Of a stretch of DNA of 6,157 nt, positions 1 through 6,157 are shown piece after piece. The position numbers and the translations under genes were made by a program. This stretch comes from Planctomycetota bacterium (GTDB lineage Bacteria; Planctomycetota; UBA1135; UBA2386), in the NCBI GenBank assembly GCA_020425915.1, contig JAGQQZ010000057.1, positions 1 through 6,157 of the forward strand, written 5' to 3'. Every line of letters starts with the position of its first letter. The first letter of the stretch is position 1. Below the pieces are notes generated by a model. That model searched no databases. It worked only from the letters and a program-made list of their open reading frames with translations, and was not told the origin of the DNA.

Positions 1-1
1 G

Positions 2-832
2 CTGCGCGCCGGTGATCTCGACGGTGCATTCGATCAACCCCGAGTCGCGATCGCAGCGCTCGAGCGATTCGACGCGACGACCGTGCCGGACGGCGTCGGC
101 ACGCGGATCGTCGCGGCCGTCGAGGCTGGGAGTCTCGAGCCGATGCCGGCGGCACTCCAGCTCGTGAGGTTGTGCGGTGAGGCGTGTGCCGACACGCTGC
201 GCGATTGGACGGCGTCGGCGGAATCGCTGCCGCTCGATCGTTGGTCGCGTGCCCACGATCGGGCCGCCGCGGGGCTCCGTGGACTCGCCGAACTCGGGCG
301 CGACGAGGGTGCCGCGAAGCTCGCGACCGCCGAGGCCCGTGCACGGGGTCACGCGGTCTACTTCGATCCCGCGACCGGCTGCGTTCGGTGCCACGGTGAC
401 GACGGTCGCGGCCTCCCCGGATTCCCGTCGCTCGATGGATCTCCCTGGGTCCACGGCGACCCGGCGCGCGCGGCGGCGGTCGTCGTCCACGGCCTCCTCG
501 GCGAACTCGACATGCCCGGGGGGGAGCACTTCCACGCGGCGATGGAACCGCTCGGTGGCATCCTGTCCGATGCGGAGATCGCGGATGTCTTGACCTTCGT
601 CCGTCAGAGCTGGGGGAACTTCGCTGCGCCGGTGGATCCCGCGGTCGTCGAACGGGCGCGCGCCGACCTGCCGACGAGTTCCACGATGTGGACGACGGCG
701 GCACTGCTCGATCGGTATCCACTCGATCGGGACACGCTGGTCTCGGCCGATCACGACGAATCTGGCGTGTTCCCGTGGCTGCTCGGGGCCGTCGTGCTGA
801 TCGTGGTCGTCGCTGCGGCTCGAAAGCGCTGA
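2..832 (+). CDS. Membrane-anchored c-type cytochrome domain protein, 5'-truncated by window edge
   Basis: The frame is open from the first complete codon at position 2 to the TGA at 830-832 (276 residues seen), so the start lies upstream. The GTG at 83 is probably internal. Numbering from position 2, residues 1-115 are Ala/Leu/Arg-rich and look helical, possibly the end of a HEAT-like or other helical domain. They include a CGEAC pair at 58/62. A class I cytochrome c domain follows, with heme motif CVRCH at 127-131. The likely axial Met is M181, in AAMEPLGG just before the typical C-terminal helix (LSDAEIADVLTFVRQSWGN). M171 is a weaker alternative. A hydrophobic segment at about 256-272 ends in Arg-Lys-Arg, giving a C-terminal anchor with the heme domain in the periplasm. 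Such modules sit at the ends of large membrane-bound dehydrogenase or HEAT proteins, notably in planctomycetes, so an electron-transfer role is inferred. The partner is unknown because the N-terminus is missing. Confidence 0.85.
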   Translation: MRAGDLDGAFDQPRVAIAALERFDATTVPDGVGTRIVAAVEAGSLEPMPAALQLVRLCGEACADTLRDWTASAESLPLDRWSRAHDRAAAGLRGLAELGRDEGAAKLATAEARARGHAVYFDPATGCVRCHGDDGRGLPGFPSLDGSPWVHGDPARAAAVVVHGLLGELDMPGGEHFHAAMEPLGGILSDAEIADVLTFVRQSWGNFAAPVDPAVVERARADLPTSSTMWTTAALLDRYPLDRDTLVSADHDESGVFPWLLGAVVLIVVVAAARKR

Positions 833-865
833 CCCACGCCCGTCTCGACCCGGACGAAACTCTGC

Positions 866-904
866 AGGCATCCGTGCCTCTCCCCGGGTGCTCGACCTCA
901 CCCG
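866..904 (+). other. Two small inverted repeats between the cytochrome gene and the RND operon
   Basis: The 96-bp gap between the cytochrome stop and the next start holds two short perfect inverted repeats. AGGCA/TGCCT at 866-870 and 875-879 has a 4-nt loop. CGGGTG/CACCCG at 885-890 and 899-904 has an 8-nt loop. Neither is followed by a T-run, so they do not meet the usual intrinsic-terminator pattern. They could be a weak termination or leader structure before the downstream operon, or chance in GC-rich DNA. I could not identify a convincing -35/-10 pair here. Confidence 0.2.
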
Positions 905-928
905 AGACACCCTGACGAGAGGAATCCC

Positions 929-1138
929 ATGGAACGCACCCTTCGCGGCATCGCCGGCACCGTCGTGCTCGCGTCCGTGCTCCTGGCCGCTGCCTTCGGA
1001 ACGTTCGATCTCACGACCCCGAGTTGGCTCTGGCTGACGCTGTTCGTCGGACTGAACCTCCTACAATCCGCGTTCACGAACTGGTGCCCGATGATGTGGA
1101 TCCTCGCGAGATTCGGCGCGCGGCCGGCGCGAGCCTGA
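929..1138 (+). CDS. DUF2892 (YgaP-like transmembrane domain) small membrane protein
   Basis: This 69-residue protein begins at an ATG with a purine-rich Shine-Dalgarno-like stretch (GAGAGGA, 917-923) five bases upstream. It has two hydrophobic segments, about residues 7-25 and 33-48. An N-terminal MERTLRGIAG and a C-terminal QSAFTNWCPMMWILARFG follow the DUF2892 pattern, whose hallmark is a conserved Cys-Pro (here C53-P54) after the second helix. In E. coli YgaP the same domain anchors a rhodanese. Here it stands alone, which is common for the family and leaves its function open. It sits at the head of the transporter operon, 24 bp before the RND start and in the same frame, so it is probably cotranscribed. 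A small accessory subunit of the transporter is possible but is inference only. Family assignment is fairly firm; role is unknown. Confidence 0.82.
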   Translation: MERTLRGIAGTVVLASVLLAAAFGTFDLTTPSWLWLTLFVGLNLLQSAFTNWCPMMWILARFGARPARA

Positions 1139-1162
1139 TCCGAGTCCGAGCCTGCCCAAGCC

Positions 1163-3856
1163 ATGAAGTTCGCGGACCGAATCGCCGAGTTCTCCGCCCG
1201 TCGTCGTCGTCTCGTGCTCGCGGCGACCGCCGCGCTGACGCTGTTCTTCGGGCTGGGGGCGGCGCTTCCGTCGATCTGGCCGGAGACGTTCCCGTCGCTG
1301 CACGGGGTCGAGGTCGACACCGACCCCGAGAACATGCTGTCGGCCGACGAGCCGGCGCGCGTGTTCCACCGCGAGACCAAGGCGGACTTCGGGCTCAGTG
1401 ACATCGTCGTCGTCGGCGTGGTCGACGATTCGCGGCCCGAGGGCGTGTTCCATCCGAAGGCCCTCGCCGACATCTACGACCTCGCGACCTACGCCAAGAC
1501 GCTGCACTGGAAGGACGAGAACGGCGAGGACGCGGGCGTCGTCAGCGTCGACCTGCTCGCACCGTCGACCGTCGACGACATCTCGCAGGGCGGCCTCGGT
1601 TCGGTGCGGTTCGAGTGGCTCATGCCGGAGCCGCCGAAGACCACGGAGGATGCGCTGGCGATCCGCGATCGAGCCCAGCGGATCCCGTTCCTCAACGGAA
1701 CGCTCGTCTCCGAGGACGGCCGCGCGATCGCGCTCTACGTGCCGCTGACCGACAAGCACCTCAGCTATCGGATCGCGACGGCGTTGCGCGAGCGCATCGC
1801 GACCTATGCCGGCACCGAGCAGTATCACATCACCGGCCTGCCGATCGCGGAGGACACGTTCGGCGTCGAGATGTTCAAGCAGATGGCGATCTCGGCGCCG
1901 CTCGCGATGCTCGTGATCTTCCTGCTGATGCTGTGGTTCTTCCGCAGGATGGCGCTCGTGGTCGGACCGATGATCCTCGCGATGGTGTCGGTCATCGTCA
2001 CGATGGGCGCGCTCGTGATGGCCGGCAAGCCGGTCCACATCATGAGCAGCATGATCCCGATCTTCATCATGCCGATCGCGGTGTTGGACTCGGTGCACCT
2101 GCTCAGCGAGTTCTTCGATCGATATCGAGCGACCGGTGATCGGCTCAGCACGATGCGGACCGTCATCGACGAGCTGTTCGTGCCGATGCTATACACGACC
2201 CTGACCTCGGCGGCCGGTTTCGCCTCGCTCGCACTGACGCCGATCCCGCCGGTGCAGGTGTTCGGCGCGTTCGTGGCGTTCGGCATCCTCGTCGCGTGGA
2301 TCCTGACGGTGACGCTGATCCCGGCCTATGTCATGGTGCTGCCGGCGCGTGTGTTCGAGAACTTCGGCGCCACGCACGACGAGGGCAGCGCGTCGATGTT
2401 GACGCGTGCGTTGCGCCGTGTCGGACCGATGACGCAGCGGCATCCGAAGGCGATCCTCGGCGTCGCCGCGGTGTTGCTCGCGATCGCGGGCTACGGCATC
2501 TCGCGAATCGTCATCAACGACAACCCGGTCAAGTGGTTCGCCGCGGGCCACGAGATCCGCGTCGCCGACGAGGTGCTCAACGAGCACTTCGGGGGCACCT
2601 ACATGGCCTACCTGTCGCTGTCGGCGGAGGATCGCGCGTGGGACGCGAACGTGTTCGCTTCCCGACTCGACCAGCGGCTCGCGACCCGACGCCGCGAACT
2701 CGTCGAGGACGGCGCGGAAGACCTGGCGCCCGCATTCGACGAGATGCGCGCGCTGTTGCCGCACGCCGTGGCGCGCACGAAGTCGCGCGCGGAAGCCCTC
2801 GACGCGCTCGACCGGATCGCCCAGGACAAGCTCGACGCCGCCGAGGACGCGCTGGCGTACTCGTGGGACGAGGTCTCGACCGCGCTGTCGGCGGAACGCC
2901 AGGCCGACGACGTGTTCAAGGACCCCGCGGTCCTGCGGTGGATCGTCGGACTCCAGCGCTATCTCGGGGAAACCGGTCTCGTCGGCAAGAGCAGTTCGAT
3001 CGCGGACGTCGTACAGACCGTCCACCGCGAGTTGTTCCTCGGGGAGCAGGGTCAGTACCGTGTGCCCGACACGAGCGCAGCGGTCGCGCAGTGCCTGCTG
3101 ACCTACCAGAGCAGCCACCCTCCCGACGACCTGTGGCAGTTCGTCACGCCCGACTACCGTCGGGTGAGCCTCTGGCTGCAGCTCACGAGCGGGGACAATC
3201 GCGACATGGTCGCCGTGCACGACGCGGTCGACGCGTACGTCGCCGAGCACGCGCCGCCGGTTCCGCTGCACCACGAGTGGTTCGGGCTCACCCACATCAA
3301 CGTCGTCTGGCAGGGCAAGATGGTCGTCGGCATGCTCGAGTCGCTCGCCGGCGCGTTCGTCGTCGTCGTGCTGCTGATGATCGGCCTGTTCCGCTCGGTG
3401 TTGTGGGGACTGCTCGCGATGCTGCCGCTGACGTTGACGATCGCCCTCGTCTACGGAGTCGTCGGTCTGATCGGCAAGCCGTACGACATGCCGGTGGCCG
3501 TACTGTCGTCGCTCGCGCTCGGCCTCGCGGTGGACTTCGCGATCCACCTGCTCGCCCGCGCGCGTCGCGTGCGCCGCGAGGTCGGGTCGTGGGACCGCGC
3601 GCTACCGATCATGTTCGACGAGCCGGCGCGGGCGATCACCCGCAACGCGATCGTGATCGCGGTCGGCTTCCTACCTCTGCTGTTCGCGCCGCTGGTCCCG
3701 TACCAGACCGTCGGATTCCTGCTGGCGGCGATCCTCGCGGTCTCCGGCGTCGCGACCTTGCTGCTGCTCCCGGCAGTCATCACACTGCTCGAACGATTCC
3801 TGTTCCGCGGCGAAACGAAGTCCGTTCCGCCCACGACCGAGGAGGTCTCGCCATGA
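1163..3856 (+). CDS. RND superfamily (MMPL-type, COG1033-like) inner-membrane transporter
   Basis: This 897-residue protein has the duplicated RND layout. Predicted membrane segments are TM1 about 16-37, TM2-TM6 about 242-392, TM7 about 430-449 and TM8-TM12 about 722-875. Large periplasmic domains lie after TM1 (38-240) and TM7 (450-715). Each half carries the expected membrane Asp before a His: D309 in AVLDSVHLL (TM4) and D791 in AVDFAIHLL (TM10), consistent with proton-driven transport. The N-terminus (basic stretch, TM1, then FPSLHGVEVDTDPENML) matches predicted exporters of the MMPL/HpnN type rather than AcrB-type drug pumps. Periplasmic domain 2 carries about 95 extra helical residues (489-585) before the usual DPxVL segment. 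The ATG at 1163 is the first in frame after the upstream stop, but has only weak AG-rich sequence before it, so reinitiation is plausible. Its stop overlaps the next gene. The substrate is probably lipid-like or hydrophobic, by family and operon context. Confidence 0.93.
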   Translation: MKFADRIAEFSARRRRLVLAATAALTLFFGLGAALPSIWPETFPSLHGVEVDTDPENMLSADEPARVFHRETKADFGLSDIVVVGVVDDSRPEGVFHPKALADIYDLATYAKTLHWKDENGEDAGVVSVDLLAPSTVDDISQGGLGSVRFEWLMPEPPKTTEDALAIRDRAQRIPFLNGTLVSEDGRAIALYVPLTDKHLSYRIATALRERIATYAGTEQYHITGLPIAEDTFGVEMFKQMAISAPLAMLVIFLLMLWFFRRMALVVGPMILAMVSVIVTMGALVMAGKPVHIMSSMIPIFIMPIAVLDSVHLLSEFFDRYRATGDRLSTMRTVIDELFVPMLYTTLTSAAGFASLALTPIPPVQVFGAFVAFGILVAWILTVTLIPAYVMVLPARVFENFGATHDEGSASMLTRALRRVGPMTQRHPKAILGVAAVLLAIAGYGISRIVINDNPVKWFAAGHEIRVADEVLNEHFGGTYMAYLSLSAEDRAWDANVFASRLDQRLATRRRELVEDGAEDLAPAFDEMRALLPHAVARTKSRAEALDALDRIAQDKLDAAEDALAYSWDEVSTALSAERQADDVFKDPAVLRWIVGLQRYLGETGLVGKSSSIADVVQTVHRELFLGEQGQYRVPDTSAAVAQCLLTYQSSHPPDDLWQFVTPDYRRVSLWLQLTSGDNRDMVAVHDAVDAYVAEHAPPVPLHHEWFGLTHINVVWQGKMVVGMLESLAGAFVVVVLLMIGLFRSVLWGLLAMLPLTLTIALVYGVVGLIGKPYDMPVAVLSSLALGLAVDFAIHLLARARRVRREVGSWDRALPIMFDEPARAITRNAIVIAVGFLPLLFAPLVPYQTVGFLLAAILAVSGVATLLLLPAVITLLERFLFRGETKSVPPTTEEVSP
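3841..3856 (+). promoter_or_regulatory. Shine-Dalgarno plus ATGA start/stop overlap (RND to LolA-like gene)
   Basis: A strong GGAGGT at 3841-3846 lies inside the last codons of the RND gene, six bases before the ATG at 3853-3855. That ATG shares bases with the RND stop TGA (3854-3856). The pair fixes the start of the LolA-like gene and indicates translational coupling. Confidence 0.88.
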
Positions 3857-4698
3857 AGTTGTTCATCCGAGCCGCGCTGCTGATCGGTGCGTGCGCGGTC
3901 CCGCTCGCCGCGCAGGACGAAGGCGCGGCCAAGGCCATGACCGTCGACGAGATCGTCGCCGAATCGAACCGGGTCGCCTACTACCAGGGCCGCGACGGGC
4001 GCGCCCAGGTCAAGATGGAGATCGTCGACGCACAGGACCGCACGCGCGTACGGGAGATGACGATCCTCCGGCGCGACGACCCGGCGCCCGCCGGTGCGGA
4101 CGGCAAGGTTCCCGACGGCGACGACTACTGCGGCAAGCAGCGGTTCTACGTCCGCTTCCGCCGGCCCGCCGACGTCGACAAGACCACGTTCCTGGTCTGG
4201 AAGAACCCGGGGGAAGACGACGACCGTTGGTTGTTCCTGCCGGCGCTGGATCTCGTCAAGCGCGTCTCGTCGGCCGACAAGCGCAGCAGTTTCGTCGGTT
4301 CGAACTTCTACTACGAGGACGTGTCCGGACGGCACACCCAGGCCGACGAGCACGAACTCGTCGAGACGACCGAGAACTACTACGTCATCGAGTCGAAGCC
4401 GAAGGACCCCAAGTCGGTGGAGTTCGCCTCGTACAAGACGTGGATCCACAAGGAGTCGTTCGTCGTCGTCAAGGTCGAGTACCGCGACGAGAAGGGCGAG
4501 ACCTACCGCACCTACGAAGCGCTCGCCGTCGAGTCGGTCCAGGGCTATCCGACCGTGACCAAGGCGAAGATGAGCGACCTGCGCACCAAGGGTTCGACGA
4601 CGGTCGAGTACAGCGACGTCGCCTACGACATCGGTCTGCCCGAGGACATCTTCACGGAGCGATACCTGCGCCGCGAACCGCGGAAGTACATGCGATGA
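3853..4698 (+). CDS. LolA-like outer membrane lipoprotein-sorting protein (periplasmic)
   Basis: The 281-residue product starts at the ATG overlapping the RND stop. Residues 1-20 form a Sec signal (basic MKLFIR, hydrophobic stretch, probable cleavage after LAA before Q21). A Cys at 14 preceded by IGA resembles a weak lipobox, but the h-region before it is very short, so a soluble protein is favoured. The mature part follows the LolA_like/PF17131 pattern. A helix with TVDEIVAESNR (30-40) leads into beta-rich sequence. The signature block has DDRWLFLPAL (123-132), then KRVSSADKRSSFVGSNF (136-152) and YYEDV (153-157). Members adopt a LolA/LppX-type half-barrel that binds acyl chains. Pairing with RND pumps is recurrent in the family, so it probably carries the pump's substrate across the periplasm. 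An acidic/Pro loop at 75-93 containing C93 looks longer than usual. True LolA lipoprotein sorting is less likely given the context. Confidence 0.9.
   Translation: MKLFIRAALLIGACAVPLAAQDEGAAKAMTVDEIVAESNRVAYYQGRDGRAQVKMEIVDAQDRTRVREMTILRRDDPAPAGADGKVPDGDDYCGKQRFYVRFRRPADVDKTTFLVWKNPGEDDDRWLFLPALDLVKRVSSADKRSSFVGSNFYYEDVSGRHTQADEHELVETTENYYVIESKPKDPKSVEFASYKTWIHKESFVVVKVEYRDEKGETYRTYEALAVESVQGYPTVTKAKMSDLRTKGSTTVEYSDVAYDIGLPEDIFTERYLRREPRKYMR
4682..4698 (+). promoter_or_regulatory. Weak Shine-Dalgarno plus ATGA overlap (LolA-like gene to barrel gene)
   Basis: GGAAG at 4682-4686 lies eight bases before the ATG at 4695-4697, which overlaps the TGA stop (4696-4698) of the LolA-like gene. This repeats the junction type upstream, sets the barrel start immediately before its signal peptide, and suggests coupled translation. 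Confidence 0.75.
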
Positions 4699-6119
4699 TC
4701 CGCGCGTTCGCCGTCACGCTGCTCGCCGCTGGGCTCGCTGCGCAGGAACCGGATCTTCCGCAGGGACTCGGCAAGCCGGAGCCGAAGCTGCCGTCGGGTC
4801 TCGACCAGCAGCAGAAGCCGGACGAGCCGGCGCTCCCGTCGGGGCTCGGCGAGAAGCCCGCCGACGATGGAGACGACACCGGCGACGACGGCGAGAGCTG
4901 GGCCGGGCGGCTCGGGATCACGGGATTCCTCGACGTGCGCGTCGGCACGCGGACGCAACGGGATCCGCACGAGCGCGACTTCTCGATCGCCGAGGCGCGG
5001 CTGCGACTCGAGCACGAACGCGCGTTCGACTCGTTCGTCGTCCGGCTGTCGGGCGACCTCGTCGCTGACACGCTCGCGCGGACTTGGCGCCCGGATCTCG
5101 AGAGCGGCGAGGGCTTCCTCGACCTGCGCGAGGCGAACGTGCAGACGACGCCGTGGCCATGGATGGACGTCAAACTCGGTCGGCAGGTGTTGACGTGGGG
5201 GACCGGCGACCTCGTGTTCCTGAATGACATGTTCCCCAAGGACTGGGTGTCGTTCCTGTCCGGTCGCGACGACGAGTATCTGAAGGCGCCGTCCGACGCC
5301 CTGCGCGTCGGCCTGTTCTCCGACCTGGCCAACCTCGAGGTCGTCGCCACGCCACGGTTCGACCCCGACCGATACTTGCGCGGGGATCGGTTGTCCTACT
5401 ACGACCCGGCGCTCGGTCGTCGCGCGGGCCGTGACTCCGTGCAGGATCCGATCGTGCCCGACGAGTGGGGCGACGACGCCGAACTCCACCTTCGCCTGTC
5501 GAAGAACGTGGCCGGCCTCGAACTCGACGGCTACGGCTACGTCGGTCGCTGGAAGAGTCCGGCCGGGGTCGATCCGATGACGGGACGCGGCACCTTCCCG
5601 CGGCTGTCGGTGTGGGGCGCGAGCGTCCGCACGCAGGTCGCCGGCGGCGTTGCGAACGCCGAGTTCGCCTACTACGACTCGCGCCAGGACCGCGACGGTG
5701 ACGACCCGACGATCCAGAACTCGCAGGTGCGCGGGTTGATCGGCTTCGAGCGCGACCTCCCCGAGGTCGCCGACGCGTTGACGCTCGGCCTGCAGTACTA
5801 CGTCGAGGCGATGCTCGACCACGGTGACTACCTCGCCACGCTGCCGGGCGGGATGCCGGCGCGCGACGAGCTGCGCCATGTGGTCACCGCGCGTGTGACG
5901 AAACTCCTGATGGAGCAGCGGCTGCGCCTGTCGCTGTTCGGCTTCGTCAGCCCGAGCGACCACGACGCCTACCTGCGCCCGTCGGCGAGCTACACGATCG
6001 ACGACAGCTGGACCGCGACGATCGGTGCGAACGTGTTCGTCGGCGAGGATCCGCACACGTTCTTCGGGCAGTTCGAGCGGAACTCGAGCGTGTTCGCGGC
6101 GGTGCGGATGAGCTTCTGA
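4695..6119 (+). CDS. Outer-membrane beta-barrel protein, DUF1302/porin-like
   Basis: The 474-residue product starts at the overlapping ATG. This start is chosen because it gives a clean signal peptide (residues 1-16, ending GLAA before QEPD), whereas extending the frame upstream yields only Arg-rich nonsense. Residues 17-68 are a Pro/Gly/acidic linker with three LPxGL units. From about 72 the sequence alternates polar and hydrophobic residues as in amphipathic beta-strands, starting GRLGITGFLDVRVGTR. The block LGRQVLTWGTGDLVFLND (161-178), followed by a Pro and aromatic residues, resembles the LGRQ-x-x-W-G motif of DUF1302 and alginate-export-like barrels. Strong turns rich in Asp/Gly follow (for example 330-338). 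The chain ends VFAAVRMSF, the terminal Phe being the usual BAM-recognition signal. It is the outer-membrane member of the operon and may be the exit or entry pore for the transporter's substrate. Exact family and strand number are uncertain; a beta-barrel is near certain. Confidence 0.88.
   Translation: MIRAFAVTLLAAGLAAQEPDLPQGLGKPEPKLPSGLDQQQKPDEPALPSGLGEKPADDGDDTGDDGESWAGRLGITGFLDVRVGTRTQRDPHERDFSIAEARLRLEHERAFDSFVVRLSGDLVADTLARTWRPDLESGEGFLDLREANVQTTPWPWMDVKLGRQVLTWGTGDLVFLNDMFPKDWVSFLSGRDDEYLKAPSDALRVGLFSDLANLEVVATPRFDPDRYLRGDRLSYYDPALGRRAGRDSVQDPIVPDEWGDDAELHLRLSKNVAGLELDGYGYVGRWKSPAGVDPMTGRGTFPRLSVWGASVRTQVAGGVANAEFAYYDSRQDRDGDDPTIQNSQVRGLIGFERDLPEVADALTLGLQYYVEAMLDHGDYLATLPGGMPARDELRHVVTARVTKLLMEQRLRLSLFGFVSPSDHDAYLRPSASYTIDDSWTATIGANVFVGEDPHTFFGQFERNSSVFAAVRMSF
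4755..4850 (+). repeat. Three LPxGL(G/D) units in the N-terminal linker of the barrel protein
   Basis: In-frame units encode LPQGLG (4755-4772), LPSGLD (4788-4805) and LPSGLG (4833-4850). They are separated by Pro/Glu/Lys/Gln-rich spacers of 5 and 9 residues, then a run of Asp/Gly/Glu to about 4898. They sit just after the predicted signal cleavage site, so the repeat would be periplasmic and exposed, possibly as a flexible linker or short binding motif. Function is unknown. Confidence 0.75.
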
Positions 6120-6157
6120 GTGTGTCGGGGCTGGCCTTCACTCGGGCTCGCAACGAC

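Noticed and set aside
83..85. GTG as the true start of the cytochrome gene
   Set aside because: The frame stays open to the window edge with similar helical coding sequence before it, and there is no ribosome site just upstream.
833..928. Sigma-70 promoter upstream of the DUF2892 gene
   Set aside because: No pair of -35 and -10 elements with acceptable spacing was seen; promoter rules for this lineage are uncertain, so none is called.
2189..3547. 452-codon open frame on the minus strand across the RND gene
   Set aside because: Its translation is Arg/His/Asp/Val-rich low-complexity sequence with no recognisable domain. It mirrors a clearly conserved + strand gene, as expected in GC-rich DNA.
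2296..3852. Long upstream in-frame extension of the LolA-like gene
   Set aside because: The extension overlaps the RND gene out of frame and encodes Arg-rich sequence. The ATG at 3853 has a strong GGAGGT and an immediate signal peptide.
3853..3894. Lipoprotein signal with Cys14 in the LolA-like protein
   Set aside because: IGAC resembles a lipobox, but only about seven hydrophobic residues precede it and the hydrophobic stretch continues past the Cys to an LAA-Q site, so ordinary Sec cleavage fits better.
3891..4694. Upstream in-frame extension of the barrel gene
   Set aside because: It overlaps the LolA-like gene out of frame and is Arg-rich without structure. The ATG at 4695 begins a proper Sec signal.
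4623..6056. 477-codon open frame on the minus strand across the barrel gene
   Set aside because: Arg/Val/Ala-rich shadow of the barrel frame, with no signal peptide, domain or ribosome site.
6118..6143. GAGTG/CACTC inverted repeat after the barrel stop as a terminator
   Set aside because: Only five base pairs, a 16-nt loop and no T-run; the window ends 14 bases later, so an operon terminator cannot be called.

Overview
The window comes from a strongly GC-rich Gram-negative bacterium. Two proteins with cleavable signal peptides and a C-terminal-Phe outer-membrane beta-barrel require an outer membrane. The cytochrome c module, signal peptides ending in LAAQ and the overall gene style make a planctomycete-like genome my first guess. 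Myxobacterial, deltaproteobacterial or gammaproteobacterial origin cannot be excluded from sequence alone. All real genes lie on the + strand. The long minus-strand and alternate-frame ORFs are shadows typical of GC-rich coding DNA.

Layout: (1) 2-832, the 3' part of a gene whose start lies upstream. It has a helical region, a cytochrome c domain with a CxxCH heme site, and a C-terminal membrane anchor. (2) 833-928, a short intergenic gap with two small hairpins and no clear promoter. (3) 929-1138, a 69-residue DUF2892-type (YgaP-like) membrane protein. (4) 1163-3856, an 897-residue RND/MMPL-family inner-membrane transporter with 12 predicted membrane segments and a large extra helical segment in its second periplasmic domain. 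(5) 3853-4698, a 281-residue LolA-like 'outer membrane lipoprotein-sorting' periplasmic protein. (6) 4695-6119, a 474-residue outer-membrane beta-barrel of DUF1302/porin type with an LPxGL-repeat, acidic N-terminal linker. The last 38 bases hold no recognisable gene.

Genes 4, 5 and 6 are joined by two 4-bp ATGA start/stop overlaps, and gene 3 lies 24 bp upstream of gene 4 in the same reading frame. They almost certainly form one operon. The set gives one protein per envelope compartment: an inner-membrane RND pump, a periplasmic carrier with a hydrophobic-ligand fold, and an outer-membrane barrel. No membrane-fusion adaptor or TolC-type channel is seen in the window. By analogy with RND-plus-carrier lipid systems (hopanoid transporter HpnN, bacterial sterol transporters BstABC), the simplest hypothesis is movement of a lipid or other hydrophobic molecule between the two membranes. 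The substrate and direction cannot be read from the sequence. The upstream cytochrome gene is probably a separate unit.
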